From CAIWHR01 sp963734085 (GTDB taxonomy: Bacteria > Pseudomonadota > Gammaproteobacteria > Burkholderiales > Casimicrobiaceae): a DNA stretch of 64,000 bases. Numbering within the stretch: the stretch's first letter is position 1; every line of letters starts with the position of its first letter. Under the pieces are notes generated by a model, which made no database searches, was not told where the DNA came from, and saw nothing but the letters and a program-made list of their open reading frames with translations. The stretch lies in assembly GCA_963734085.1 (NCBI GenBank), contig CAVTFT010000010.1, positions 186,001-250,000 on the forward strand, given 5' to 3'. The position numbers were made by a program, and so were the translations under genes. Shown here piece after piece: positions 51,364 through 60,914 of the stretch.

Positions 51364-52107
51364 ATGAAGGTCGCCACCTGGAACGTCAACGGAATCCGCG
51401 CGCGCGAGGCGCAACTCTGCGACTGGCTCGAGCGCGATCGCCCCGACGTCGTGTGCCTGCAGGAGATCAAGGCGCGTCCCGATCAGGTGCCGGATCGGTG
51501 CAAGCTCGCCGACTACCACGCGTTCTGGCACGGCGGCGGCGGTTACTCGGGCGTATCGCTGCACATCCGTCGCGAGCTGCTCGATGTGCCGGAGTTCCGC
51601 CACCCGGAATTCGACATGGAGACGCGCATCGTGGAGGTCGCGCTCGGGAATCTCGTGCTCGCGTCCGTATACGTACCCAACGGCGGCAAGGACTACACGG
51701 CGAAGCTCGCGTTCCTGACCGCCCTCGCCGCATGGTCGAAGGAGCTCCACGACGAGCAAGGCCGCGAGCTGATCCTGTGCGGCGACATCAACGTCGCCCG
51801 CGCCGATATCGACGTCCACCCCAAGGAGCGCAAGGTCGACGTCATCGGGCAGCGAGCGGAGGAGCGCGCGCTCTTCGAGGCGCTCCTCGGCGGCCATCTG
51901 GTCGATGTGACGCGCACGCTCGACCCCGACAATCCGGGCCTGTTCACGTGGTGGCCGCCGTGGCGCAACATGCGCCAGCGCAACATCGGCTGGCGCATCG
52001 ACTATATCCTGGCGTCACGTGGGATTGCCGAGCGCGCGACGAGCTGCGCGGTGCTGGCCGCCGTCGGCACCAGCGATCACGCACCCATTATGATGACGAC
52101 GAGCTGA
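51364..52107 (+). CDS. xth: Exodeoxyribonuclease III
   Basis: An AP endonuclease and 3'-exonuclease in base excision repair. It is 247 residues: MKVATWNVNGIRAREAQL, VVCLQEIKA (metal Glu), GGGGYSGVSL, VYVPNGGKDYTAKL, LCGDINVARADIDV (catalytic Asp and Asn), IDYILASRG and GTSDHAPI (Asp-His). Length matches the family. It stands alone, and bases 51124-51363 upstream show no gene. Confidence 0.96.
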   Translation: MKVATWNVNGIRAREAQLCDWLERDRPDVVCLQEIKARPDQVPDRCKLADYHAFWHGGGGYSGVSLHIRRELLDVPEFRHPEFDMETRIVEVALGNLVLASVYVPNGGKDYTAKLAFLTALAAWSKELHDEQGRELILCGDINVARADIDVHPKERKVDVIGQRAEERALFEALLGGHLVDVTRTLDPDNPGLFTWWPPWRNMRQRNIGWRIDYILASRGIAERATSCAVLAAVGTSDHAPIMMTTS

Positions 52108-52167
52108 GGGAGGGAGCGACTGCGCCGGTGTGGTCGTCTGTGATGGCGGACGAGCCCACGCGAGTGC

Positions 52168-52764
52168 TCAGCGTCGGAGCGGGCTCCATGGGGCGTGGAC
52201 ACCCGGCCGCGGGGCGACCGGTCGGTTGCCGTGACCCTGACCGACGTGGCGATGGAAGTTCCGGTCCCGGAGCACCACGACGTTCGCGTAATACGGCCAC
52301 GACCACGCACCCCATCCAGCGCCGCAGTCGTTCCAGGCGTAATCACAGCCCATCGCGGTCTGCGGTGGAGTGTCCGCGATGTACTGCACCGCCGGCGGCG
52401 CCCAGCTCGCGTATTGCGGGGCCGGCGGCGAGTATGCGACCGGCGGCGGGACTGGATAGGCAACCGGGATCGCTGCCTCGCGCCGCGACTGTTCGAGCTG
52501 ATCCTGAAGGCGCGCCACGCGGTCGTTCAGCGCCTGGATCTCGGCTCGGCGCGCGGCCTCGCGGGCAGCCTCCTCCCGCGCTTCGCTCTTCGGGGGACTG
52601 GGGATGACGCTTGTGACGTGCGCGCCCTCGGGAGGAGAAAGATTGCTGACGTTCATCCTACCCGATGCGTCGGTCCACACATAGACGTCCGCACGCGCGG
52701 ACTGCAGGCCAACCACGCCGGCCAGCACCGCCAGTACACCCGGGAAGAGATGCTTCACGACCAT
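52168..52764 (-). CDS. DUF4124 periplasmic protein
   Basis: A 198-residue protein with a signal peptide (LFPGVLAVLAGVVGLQSARA). The DUF4124 domain follows (DVYVWTDASGRMNVSNLSPPEGA), then a coiled coil rich in Ala/Arg/Glu (AREEAAREAARRAEIQALND). The tail is rich in Pro/Tyr/Trp (VAYPVPPPVAYSPPAPQYA). An envelope-located structural or binding role is likely. It converges on xth. Bases 52765-52908 hold only a doubtful 25-codon frame. Confidence 0.85.
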   Translation of the reverse strand: MVVKHLFPGVLAVLAGVVGLQSARADVYVWTDASGRMNVSNLSPPEGAHVTSVIPSPPKSEAREEAAREAARRAEIQALNDRVARLQDQLEQSRREAAIPVAYPVPPPVAYSPPAPQYASWAPPAVQYIADTPPQTAMGCDYAWNDCGAGWGAWSWPYYANVVVLRDRNFHRHVGQGHGNRPVAPRPGVHAPWSPLRR

Positions 52765-52908
52765 CGTCGTCTACCAACAGTATGACGCCAATGCTATTCC
52801 ACCACGCCGTCGTTGTATACGTGCATTTGGACAGCGCGAGCGACAAATCGGTTCTGGCCTGCGTGTTCCATCGCTCCCACTCCTTTTGCTCGGGGAACGC
52901 AGTGGCTT

Positions 52909-53532
52909 TCAGGTAGCGGATCGAAGTCGCTCGGCGACTGCGGGCAAGTCGCAGGGACGCGCACCGGCCGCACGGAAAAGCGCCGCCGCGAACCGCACGA
53001 TCGGCGTCCCGTAGTAATCCCTCGCGGACGGCGCCCACCGGGCACCACCGAATTCCTCCCACAGCGCGAGGATCGCGCGTGAAAATTCCACATCATCGAT
53101 GCGACGGCCCGCGCGTCCGGCAATTGCGGCAATGGCGGACTTGGCGGCGAGCACGATTTGGTCACCACCCGGGGACCCAAGCGCCTCCGCATTTCGAATG
53201 CCGGCGCGACGCAGCGCGCCGGCAATCTGGCCCTGCGTCCAACGGTCCGCTCGCGCATACGCTTCGCGCGCTTCATCGGGCTTCATGCGCGCGAGTGCGC
53301 CGAGCGTGCGCTTGATGTCCTGCGACGTCACCCGCGATGCGCGGGCTTCGGCGATGAACGTTGAGTGCAGCTCGACGAGATCAATTACGCACTCCCGCTC
53401 CGTGGCGGTAAGCGGGCGGCGGAGCGCGTCTTTGAGGATCGCCCATTCCAGTGCACGCACTGGCCGCGCGTCTGATGTGACTCCGTCGTGACGCCGGTCA
53501 CGCGGGTCGAGAAGTGTTCGCTTGGCGCTCAT
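52909..53532 (-). CDS. Hypothetical cytosolic protein
   Basis: A 207-residue, mostly helical protein from ATG 53532 (MSAKRTLLDPRDRRHDGVTS). It continues LEWAILKDALRRPLTATERE and SRVTSQDIKRTLGALARMKPDEAREAYARA, and ends with RDYYGTPIVRFAAALFRAAGA. I recognise no family. The frame remains open for another 105 codons upstream. There it encodes a segment resembling the C-terminus of large LuxR/cyclase ATPases, so the start is uncertain. Confidence 0.6.
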   Translation of the reverse strand: MSAKRTLLDPRDRRHDGVTSDARPVRALEWAILKDALRRPLTATERECVIDLVELHSTFIAEARASRVTSQDIKRTLGALARMKPDEAREAYARADRWTQGQIAGALRRAGIRNAEALGSPGGDQIVLAAKSAIAAIAGRAGRRIDDVEFSRAILALWEEFGGARWAPSARDYYGTPIVRFAAALFRAAGARPCDLPAVAERLRSAT

Positions 53533-53810
53533 GCGGACATGATATTCGGACAGGTGAATAATGCCCCGGCAACGGCGATCCAACGCTAGCTCGATCGCCT
53601 GCTCCACCGTGAGGGTACGCGCTTCCTGCCACGCGCGGTTGAAGCCCGCATCATCGCGCATGGCCGCGCGAGCCGCGGCAACGCGCGCGTCGAATTTCGA
53701 ATTCCCTGGGCGCCGGAACGACTTGGCGTATGCAGTCGACCACGGCCTGCGAGACCCTGATGATGCCGCAAAGAATCGTCTGCGGGCTCGTTTGTTGGTA
53801 AGCTCGCCGA
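53533..53810 (-). pseudogene. Possible remnant of a large ATPase/LuxR regulator C-terminus
   Basis: In frame with the hypothetical gene, the minus strand encodes AAARAAMRDDAGFNRAWQEA followed by RTLTVEQAIELALD. This FxxAWxEGRxLTLEQAI-AL pattern is a common C-terminal end of large MalT/LuxR- or cyclase-type ATPases. It may be a fusion, a remnant or a coincidence. Confidence 0.3.
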
Positions 53811-55586
53811 ATGACCCTTCGACGCGCGTTGCTGGCCGCCGTGGCATGCGTCATCCCCTGCTCGGCGTGCGTTGCCGCCGGCGACGAAGCCTTCGTTCGC
53901 GCGAGCGAAGGCATCGTGATGTCGCGCGGCATGAACGACAAGGACCGCGCCGCGGCGATCGATTCGCTGGCGCGCTATGCGCCGCGCGCCGCCGTGCCGA
54001 TCCTGATCAAGGCACTCAACGAACCCAGCGAGCCGGTGCGCCGCGCCGCCGCGCGCGGCCTGTGGACGGTCGCGCGCAACGATCATCCCGACGATGCCGC
54101 CGCGGCGCGCGCTGCGATGCCGGCGCTGCGGATCGCACTCGGCGATGTGAGCGTTTCGGTGGCGATGAACGTCGCCGGGGCACTCGAACGCCTTGGCGAG
54201 CCCGCGACCGTGCTTGCCCCATTTCGCCGCAACGCGTTGCGCACGCCCGGACCGTACGCATACGAGCGCTTCCTCGCAGCGCGCGGTCTCATCGGCATCG
54301 ATCCCGCCGCTGCGCTCACGCCCTTCGTGCTCGACTGGCTGTTCGGGGAACACAAGCGGCTCGAATCGTCCGACAGCTCGGGCGCGCGCGACAACATCCG
54401 CGTTGCCAGCGACGCGCTGACCCAGCTCGTCGCGACCGGCGATCGCCGTGTCCTGGTCGTGCTCGAAGGCGAGCTCAAGGCGGATCGGCCGGGCACCGCC
54501 GATCTCCTCCGCGCGCTGGCGATGGCCAAGCCTTCGCCCGACCATTTCGCCCGCACACTGGTCATTGAGACCGACGCGTCGAACGCCGACACGGTCGCGA
54601 CCGCGTACGATCTGCTGCCGAGGCAGGACGGCCCGGCGGACTTAGGCGCGTGGGTGCCGGCGGCCGCGCGTGCGCTCGTGGATCCGCGCCGACAGGCGGG
54701 CGCCGCACGCGCTTTGAAGAATGTCGCCGGCAAGACCGCGCTCGGGATGCCCGAGCTCGCGCGCCTGGCCGAGAGCACCGCGCCGGAGGAGGTGCGCGTG
54801 ATCGCGCTCGCCGCCCTCGCCGACGCGAGCGACGCGACGCGCGAGTCGCCCGCTTCGGTGCTGGCCGCCGCCAAGCCGGCGGCAATGCAGGCGTTCCGAA
54901 CGGTGCTCGCGCGCGAGCCCGCGGGACCGCCGTTCGAGGTTGCCAGCCGCGCGCTCCGCTTCACCGAACGCGATTTCAGTCTCACCGCGGCAATATATCT
55001 GGCGGCGCTCAAGCAGAATCCCGACGCGGCCGCGCAGGCGCAGCTTCTCGACTACATTGCCCAGGCGAACAGCGCGGCGGGTCCCCTCGCCGACGAGCTG
55101 CGTCCGTATGTCACCGCCAGCGATCCCAAGGTCCGCCAGGCAGCGCTGACCGCACTCGATTCGATCAAGCCTTCGTGGCGCGAGTCCGGCGAGCGCGCGG
55201 CGGCGGTGACCGCCGGCAGCCTCCCGAAAGCGGCGCCGCCGCAGCCCGGCGCGAAAGGTGCCGATCTCGCGAAGTTCTATGCCGCGCTGCGCGACGGCGA
55301 CCGCGCGGCGATCGCGCGTCTCGTCAATGCCGGCAATGTGAACGCGCCGCTGATCTTGCCCAATGGCACAGCCGCGGCGCTGACGCCGATCGGCGGCGCC
55401 TTGCAGCATTGCGGATTGCCGCAGGTCGCTGCAACGAAGGTCGCTGCGGCCGTCGCCCAACTCGTTGCGCTGGGCGCCGACCCCGAGCAGCGGATGTCGG
55501 GCGGATCCACCGTTCTGGATTATGCCAGGGCTGCCTGCCCCGTCGAAGTGCAGGAAGCGCTGCTCGGCCGCGGGATTCACCGTTGA
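53811..55586 (+). CDS. Secreted HEAT-repeat protein
   Basis: A 591-residue protein. A signal peptide (RALLAAVACVIPCSACVAAG) may be a lipobox (CSAC). HEAT-like helical repeats follow from residue 40 (AAIDSLARYAPRAAVPILIKAL; VRRAAARGLWTVA; VSVAMNVAGALERLG). An ankyrin-like C-terminal part begins near residue 485 (FYAALRDGDRAAIARLVNAG). Such proteins are scaffolds. It is followed after 19 bases by the AAA ATPase gene, so the two are probably co-expressed although predicted in different compartments. Confidence 0.85.
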   Translation: MTLRRALLAAVACVIPCSACVAAGDEAFVRASEGIVMSRGMNDKDRAAAIDSLARYAPRAAVPILIKALNEPSEPVRRAAARGLWTVARNDHPDDAAAARAAMPALRIALGDVSVSVAMNVAGALERLGEPATVLAPFRRNALRTPGPYAYERFLAARGLIGIDPAAALTPFVLDWLFGEHKRLESSDSSGARDNIRVASDALTQLVATGDRRVLVVLEGELKADRPGTADLLRALAMAKPSPDHFARTLVIETDASNADTVATAYDLLPRQDGPADLGAWVPAAARALVDPRRQAGAARALKNVAGKTALGMPELARLAESTAPEEVRVIALAALADASDATRESPASVLAAAKPAAMQAFRTVLAREPAGPPFEVASRALRFTERDFSLTAAIYLAALKQNPDAAAQAQLLDYIAQANSAAGPLADELRPYVTASDPKVRQAALTALDSIKPSWRESGERAAAVTAGSLPKAAPPQPGAKGADLAKFYAALRDGDRAAIARLVNAGNVNAPLILPNGTAAALTPIGGALQHCGLPQVAATKVAAAVAQLVALGADPEQRMSGGSTVLDYARAACPVEVQEALLGRGIHR

Positions 55587-55605
55587 ACGACGATCGCTGA
55601 CCGGC

Positions 55606-56907
55606 ATGGACCTCGGAAAGGAGAACGTGTACGCGGTGCAGGCGATCTACTTTGCGTACCAGCTGGAGCAAATGCGCATGTTCCAGGTGGTCGAGTGCAT
55701 CGTCGAGCTCGATCGGCAGGGGCTGTTGCCGCTGGGACCGGGTCCGGCGGCAGAAGCATTGCGGCGCCATGCCGCGGGTGATCGGCTCTCCGCGCAGGAA
55801 CGCGCGCTGATCTACGGGCGCGTGCTGGGCGTGCCGGGAGGCACGGACGACGAGGTCGAACCCAACCGCGAGTTCGCTTCGCTTTGGTTGCGCTTTCTCG
55901 TCAGTGTCGCGCTCTACGCACGCCGGCACGCTCTGGAGACTCTGCTTGCACCGCCCGCACCGGCGAACGCGCACGTGCGCGACGCCGCGCGTGCATTGGC
56001 GGCCAACGCATCTGCCTCCGGCGGGGGATCGACGCCGGCGATCGCGCAGCGGCTCAAAGCCGAGGTGCGAGCGGCGCTTCAGCTGCTCGGCGATCCGCAG
56101 ATCGAGCAGGCGTTTGGCGCGCGCGACCTGTGGCAGGTCATCGACCAGGTCAACCGCAACGAGCTCGGCGGCGCGGTCAACGTGACGCGGTATCGCACGT
56201 GGGCGCAGGCGGGCAGCGTCGCGCTGGAGTGGCTGGCTGCGCACGCAACGGTGATTTGCGATCCGGCCCAGCGCGCGGCCGATGTGTCGCCCGACAACGC
56301 GGCCCTGCTGCAAGCTGTCGAGCAATGGCTGGCGGTGAGCGGCGTCCAGGAAGACCAGGTGGATACGTTAGCCCAGCCAACGGAGGGGCCTACCCTGTCA
56401 TCGCCGCCGATCGACCTGCCGGCGATCGCGCGCGACCTGCTCGACTCGATTGGCGCGGCCGGTCGACCGGGCAGCGGAGACGACGCGACCCCGCGCAGGG
56501 TCGTCGCGCTGTTCCACGGTCCGTCAGGTACCGGCAGGACGCTCGCCGCGCATGTGTTGGCGGAAGCGATGTCGCGCCCGATGTATCGCATTGATCTGGC
56601 GCGGGTTGTTAGCAAGTACATCGGCGAAACGGAAAAGAACCTGGCCGCCCTCTTTGCCCGCGCCCGGGAATCAGGCGCGATCCTTTTTTTCGATGAAGCC
56701 GATGCGCTGTTCGGCAAGCGCAGCGAGGTCAAGGACGCCCTCGACCGCTATGCGAATGCAGCGGTCAGCTACCTGCTGCAGCAGATCGAGGCGTACGACG
56801 GCATCGTCGTCCTCGCATGCAACGAGCCCCCGCAGATGGACAATGCGCTCGCGGACGAGCGCTGGCGCAAGCTGGTACGCATCCGGTTTCCCCGGCCGCG
56901 GCGCTGA
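55606..56907 (+). CDS. AAA ATPase with Arg in Walker A and no lid domain
   Basis: A 433-residue protein. Residues 1-280 are a helical, family-specific N-terminal region (FAYQLEQMRMFQVVECIVEL, GVPGGTDDEVEPNREFASLW, DLWQVIDQVNRNELGG). Residues 295-430 are an AAA core with Walker A GPSGTGRT (Arg311 instead of Lys) and Walker B ILFFDEADALFG (Asp363, Glu364). Sensor residues lie in ACNEPP. The protein stops right after VRIRFPRPRR, so the C-terminal lid is missing and there is no room for it before the next gene. Nucleotide binding may be weak or altered. Confidence 0.85.
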   Translation: MDLGKENVYAVQAIYFAYQLEQMRMFQVVECIVELDRQGLLPLGPGPAAEALRRHAAGDRLSAQERALIYGRVLGVPGGTDDEVEPNREFASLWLRFLVSVALYARRHALETLLAPPAPANAHVRDAARALAANASASGGGSTPAIAQRLKAEVRAALQLLGDPQIEQAFGARDLWQVIDQVNRNELGGAVNVTRYRTWAQAGSVALEWLAAHATVICDPAQRAADVSPDNAALLQAVEQWLAVSGVQEDQVDTLAQPTEGPTLSSPPIDLPAIARDLLDSIGAAGRPGSGDDATPRRVVALFHGPSGTGRTLAAHVLAEAMSRPMYRIDLARVVSKYIGETEKNLAALFARARESGAILFFDEADALFGKRSEVKDALDRYANAAVSYLLQQIEAYDGIVVLACNEPPQMDNALADERWRKLVRIRFPRPRR

Positions 56908-56926
56908 GGGCCCGGACCAGATCGTC

Positions 56927-58462
56927 TCACTCCACCACGGCACCCTGCTCCATCGCCTCTTCCGCCATCAGGCTCGCGGCGTCGCGATAGATCGTGGCGG
57001 TGGCGAGCACGCGGCCTTTGCGGTTGTATCGCAGCGTGCAGTCGCGCGCTGCGATGTCGCCGTCGATCGCGAGTTCATCCCACGTCTCGGCGTGGCCGAC
57101 GTAGTTGATCGGGACGTCGTAGTGCTGGCTCCAGAAGAACGGCACCGCGTCGAACTTCTCGCGGTTGCCGAGCATGTTCCGCGCGGCGGTCTGGCCCTGG
57201 CGCTGCGCGACGACCCAGTGTTCGACGCGGATCGCCGCATCACTGTGCGGATCGGGCCAGCGGGCGATGTCACCGGCCGCAAAAATGCCTGGCGCGCTGG
57301 TCTCGAGATATTCGTTGACGATCACGCCACGGTCGATTGCGAGCCCGGCCTTCTCGGCGAGCGAGAGCCGCGGCCGCACGCCCACGCCGGCGATGACCAG
57401 GTCCGCGCCGATCGTCCCGCCGCTTTGCAGCGTGACTTGACGCGCGTCGATCGCACTCGCCGTGTCCTCCAGGTGGAAAATCACGCCGTGCTCTTCGTGC
57501 AGCCGGCGCACGAAGTCTCCCATCTGCGAACCCAGCACGCGCTCCATCGGCCGCTTCTCGGGCGCCACGACGTGCACTTCGATGGCGCGCGCGCGAAGCG
57601 AAGCGGCGACCTCGAGACCGATGAAACTCGCGCCCAGTACGACGGCACGCCGCGCCGTCGCCGTCCGCGCGATGATGGCGCGGCAATCGGCGAAGGTTCG
57701 CAATGTGTACACGTGTGGCAGGTCCATGCCCGGCAACGGCAAGCGCACGGGCTCGGCGCCGGTCGCGAGCAGCAGCCGATCGTAGGCGAGCCTGCTGCCG
57801 TCGCCGAGCGTTATCTGCCGCCCGCGCACGTCGATCCCGGTGACGGCCGTCGCAAGCCGCAAGTCGATGCCGGCTTCCGTGTAGAAGTGCCCGTCCCGAA
57901 GCGGGACCCACTCTTCGGGCGCGCTGCCGGCCAGGTAGTCCTTGGACAGGTTGGGTCTGTCGACGGGTGGCGCGTCGTCGTCGCTCACCATCACGACGTC
58001 ACCCTGGTAGCGATGGCGACGCAGCATTTCTGCGGCGGCGAAACCCGCAGCGCCACCGCCGACGATCACGATCTTTCGGGGCGATCCCGGTGTCGATGCG
58101 ACACCGCTCTTTGATGTCGGCGTCTTTTTCTCGCGCACGAACACCTTGCCGTCGGAGATCTCCGTCGCCCAACACGTGACGGGGCCGAGTGCCGGCGCGC
58201 GCAGGGCTTCCCCGCTCCGCAGGCTGAAACAGGCGTGATGCCACGGGCAGCGCACGGTCTCGCCGACCAGCAGTCCTTCCGCGAGCGGGCCGCCGTAGTG
58301 GGTACAGGTCGCACCGATCGCGAAGAACTCGTCGCCGCGACGCGCGAGCAGGACGGCATCCTCGCCGACGTGACCGGCGAGCATCTTGCCATCGGCGAGC
58401 GTATCGATCGCCAGCCCGATAGTCAGGTCAGGGCCGATCGGTGGCGATGGGGCGTCACTCAT
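56927..58462 (-). CDS. Rieske-FAD NAD(P)H ferredoxin-type reductase
   Basis: A 511-residue fusion. Residues 10-110 are a Rieske 2Fe-2S domain with CTHYGGPL and CPWHHACF cluster ligands. Residues 125-510 are a two-dinucleotide-fold reductase with IVIVGGGAAGFAAAEMLRR (FAD), VVLGASFIGLEVAASLRAR (NAD(P)H) and GIFAAGDIARWPDP. This is the layout of AIF-M3-like and NirD-fused dioxygenase reductases. The electron acceptor is unknown. AAAAGGAG lies 7 bases before ATG 58462. Confidence 0.94.
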   Translation of the reverse strand: MSDAPSPPIGPDLTIGLAIDTLADGKMLAGHVGEDAVLLARRGDEFFAIGATCTHYGGPLAEGLLVGETVRCPWHHACFSLRSGEALRAPALGPVTCWATEISDGKVFVREKKTPTSKSGVASTPGSPRKIVIVGGGAAGFAAAEMLRRHRYQGDVVMVSDDDAPPVDRPNLSKDYLAGSAPEEWVPLRDGHFYTEAGIDLRLATAVTGIDVRGRQITLGDGSRLAYDRLLLATGAEPVRLPLPGMDLPHVYTLRTFADCRAIIARTATARRAVVLGASFIGLEVAASLRARAIEVHVVAPEKRPMERVLGSQMGDFVRRLHEEHGVIFHLEDTASAIDARQVTLQSGGTIGADLVIAGVGVRPRLSLAEKAGLAIDRGVIVNEYLETSAPGIFAAGDIARWPDPHSDAAIRVEHWVVAQRQGQTAARNMLGNREKFDAVPFFWSQHYDVPINYVGHAETWDELAIDGDIAARDCTLRYNRKGRVLATATIYRDAASLMAEEAMEQGAVVE

Positions 58463-58720
58463 CTCAGTCTCCTTTTCATCCGTTCGATCGGTCCGGGGGT
58501 CCGATTTTGCATTCACCACATGTATAGCACCGCGGTGCTGCTCGCGCCGACCAGGCCGGACAGGACGCCCGGCAGGTCGACCCGATCTGGCCGTTGTGGA
58601 ACCCTGTTCGATTTCACGCCGGGAGGGACGCGGCACGGACGGGTACCCGAAGCTCGCGTATGCGCCGTAGCGCGCCGCCGCCGCGCGCGCCGCGACAAAG
58701 CGTCGGGGGCCCTCGACTGC

Positions 58721-59704
58721 CTACCGGTTCACCGCCTGCATCCCCTGCGGAACGTAGCGTTCGCCGGCGGCCACGCCATGGGGAAGCACGCGATCGATGC
58801 GCTCGAGATCGGTGTGCGTCAGCCTGACCTTCAGCGCTCCGACGTTCTCTTCCAGATATTTCCGGCGCTTCGTTCCCGGGATCGGCACGATGTCGTTGCC
58901 CTGCGCCAGTACCCACGCCAGCGCGAGCTGCGACGGCGCACAATGCTTGTCCGCGGCAATGGCGTTGATCTCGTCGACGAGCTCCAGGTTCTTCCGGAAG
59001 TTGTCGCCCTGGAAGCGCGGCGAGTTGCGCCGGTAATCGTCCGGTTCGAAATCGTCGACGCTCCTGAACCGGCCGGTGAGAAACCCGCGGCCAAGCGGGC
59101 TGTAGGGAACGAAGCCGATGCCGAGCTCGCGCACCGTCGGCAGGATCTCGTCTTCCGGCTCGCGGCTCCACAGCGAATACTCCGTCTGCAGCGCGGCGAT
59201 CGGGTGCACCGCGTGCGCGCGTCGGATCGTATTGGGTGCCGCCTCCGAGAGGCCGAGCCAGCGGACCTTCCCTGTGCGCACCAGCTCGGCCATCGCGCCG
59301 ACCGTGTCCTCGATCGGCGTTTCGGGGTCGACGCGATGCTGGTAATAGAGGTCGATGACCTCGACGCCGAGACGGTTGAGGCTCGCCTCGCAGCATTGCC
59401 GGACGTACTCGGGCTTGCCGTTGACGCCGAGGAACTTGCCGTCCTCGCCGCGGACGTTGCCGAACTTGGTGGCAACGATCACCTTGTCGCGACGCCCGCG
59501 GATCGCGCGTCCGACGAGCTCTTCGTTACGGCCGATGCCGTAGATGTCCGCCGTGTCGAGAAAATCGATGCCGAGCTCGAGCGCCCGATGGATCGTCGCG
59601 ATGGCCTCGCCCTCGTCGCGGCCGGCGTAGAAATCCGACATGCCCATGCAGCCAAGGCCCATCGCCGAGACCTCGAGTCCGGCGCCCAGTCTTCTCCTTT
59701 GCAT
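58721..59704 (-). CDS. Aldo/keto reductase (AKR13/YakC-like)
   Basis: A 327-residue NADPH-dependent reductase: VSAMGLGCMGMSDFYAGRDE, DFLDTADIYGIGRNEELVG (catalytic Asp and Tyr), VIVATKFG (Lys), DLYYQHRVDPETPIEDTVG (His), YSLWSREPEDEILP and VPIPGTKRRKYLEENVGAL. This matches the AKR13 group, which reduces phenylglyoxal-type aldehydes. Physiological substrate unknown. Bases 58463-58720 upstream of the Rieske gene contain no other gene. Confidence 0.94.
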   Translation of the reverse strand: MQRRRLGAGLEVSAMGLGCMGMSDFYAGRDEGEAIATIHRALELGIDFLDTADIYGIGRNEELVGRAIRGRRDKVIVATKFGNVRGEDGKFLGVNGKPEYVRQCCEASLNRLGVEVIDLYYQHRVDPETPIEDTVGAMAELVRTGKVRWLGLSEAAPNTIRRAHAVHPIAALQTEYSLWSREPEDEILPTVRELGIGFVPYSPLGRGFLTGRFRSVDDFEPDDYRRNSPRFQGDNFRKNLELVDEINAIAADKHCAPSQLALAWVLAQGNDIVPIPGTKRRKYLEENVGALKVRLTHTDLERIDRVLPHGVAAGERYVPQGMQAVNR

Positions 59705-60056
59705 GCTTCACCTCGATTGTTCAACGGACCTGGCCGCTGGGGGTGACGGAGCGTGTTGGACGTCGCTTCCAGCGCGTTCCGGCGCGCAGATTGCGAACGT
59801 TTGCTCGTTCTGACCGGAGGTCGGGCGGCGGGTTCCCCCGGACCGTTATCGGGTGCACGGCGTGACGGCAAGGGCGCACAAACGACTCGACGCCGCGGGC
59901 ATTCCGCATAAGGACTGGAATACAGAAGCCGCCTCGTAGGAGCACCGGTACGACGCTGTAGGACAGCGCGCCGCCGGCCCTTTCATTGGCGTTCGTCACC
60001 TGCGTAAGCTCAAGTGTGCACGCCGCAACGGTTGCGCGCAAATCGTCTCTCACCCT
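59705..60056. other. 352-base divergent gap, no gene seen
   Basis: This region separates the AKR gene (minus) and the hypothetical membrane gene (plus). No frame looks coding. It presumably contains both promoters, but I cannot assign clear hexamers. Confidence 0.4.
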
Positions 60057-60911
60057 ATGATCGGCGTCACCCCCACGAGGACAGCTTTGACGCAGCGACC
60101 GAGGCGCGCCGACAGGATCGGAAAAGAACCACTGATATTCATCGTGGTTCTCGTCGCGATCTGGCTCGTGACCGACGCGGCGCTGTCCCTCGATCCCCGA
60201 TGCTACGACATCGCAAACTTCGCGCGTAACGCCGGAGAGTGCCACCCGTTTCTTCCCGGTCCGCTCACCATCGGGACCCGGCTCTGGCTGGGGGAGAACC
60301 GGGATTTCGTCGTTGCCCTGGCTGCCGTCGTGATCGCGCTCTTTACCATCGCACTCTACGGTGCGACCCGCGGCTTGTGGCGAGCGGCGAATGCGCAGCG
60401 ATCCGATCTCGAAGCAGCGATCCAAGCTTTTCGGGATACCGCCGCTGCCGCTGCCAAGTCCGCCGACGTCGTCATTCTGCTCGAGCGTTCGTGGCTGTTC
60501 ATCGACCGGTATCGCTTGACGAGCGACGACGGCTACGCGACGCCTAACAGCTGGACCGTCGTTCTGCGCTGGCGCAACGTCGGCCGCGCGCCGGCGATCG
60601 TCGAGGAGTTCGTTCTCAAGATCAGCGACATCGATGCGCTTGCGCCAACGCCGGATTACTCCAGTGCCGGACTGCTCGTGTGTCATGCCCACGCGGTCGC
60701 GCCCGGTCAGACGTTCGTGACGCAGCGCGTCGGTCCGAGCCCGGCGATCGCCATGAAGGACGGCAAGGCGGTCCATTTCGTGCTCTTCGGCAGGATCACC
60801 TACCGGCAACTTTCCGGCGCACGTCACGTCACGGGATTCGCGATGAGCGTGTCGCCGCATGCGCCGACCGCCAGCGTCTTGCGCAACGACGCGTACAACT
60901 ACTGGAACTAG
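60057..60911 (+). CDS. Hypothetical two-helix membrane protein
   Basis: A 284-residue protein. TM1 is EPLIFIVVLVAIWLVTDAAL and TM2 is FVVALAAVVIALFTIALYGA. A coiled stretch follows (AANAQRSDLEAAIQAFRDTA), then a beta-rich cytoplasmic domain (SWTVVLRWRNVGRAPAIVEEF; HFVLFGRITYRQLSGARH). The layout is shared by many unannotated proteobacterial proteins with two TMs plus a beta sandwich. No function is assigned. It converges on an AKR gene with a 3-base gap. Confidence 0.75.
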   Translation: MIGVTPTRTALTQRPRRADRIGKEPLIFIVVLVAIWLVTDAALSLDPRCYDIANFARNAGECHPFLPGPLTIGTRLWLGENRDFVVALAAVVIALFTIALYGATRGLWRAANAQRSDLEAAIQAFRDTAAAAAKSADVVILLERSWLFIDRYRLTSDDGYATPNSWTVVLRWRNVGRAPAIVEEFVLKISDIDALAPTPDYSSAGLLVCHAHAVAPGQTFVTQRVGPSPAIAMKDGKAVHFVLFGRITYRQLSGARHVTGFAMSVSPHAPTASVLRNDAYNYWN

Positions 60912-60914
60912 CGT

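Noticed and set aside
52794..52871. 25-codon frame with AAAGGAG before its ATG (MEHAGQNRFVARAVQMHVYN...)
   Set aside because: The ribosome-binding site is good, but the peptide shows no feature and sits in a short gap. It cannot be told from chance.
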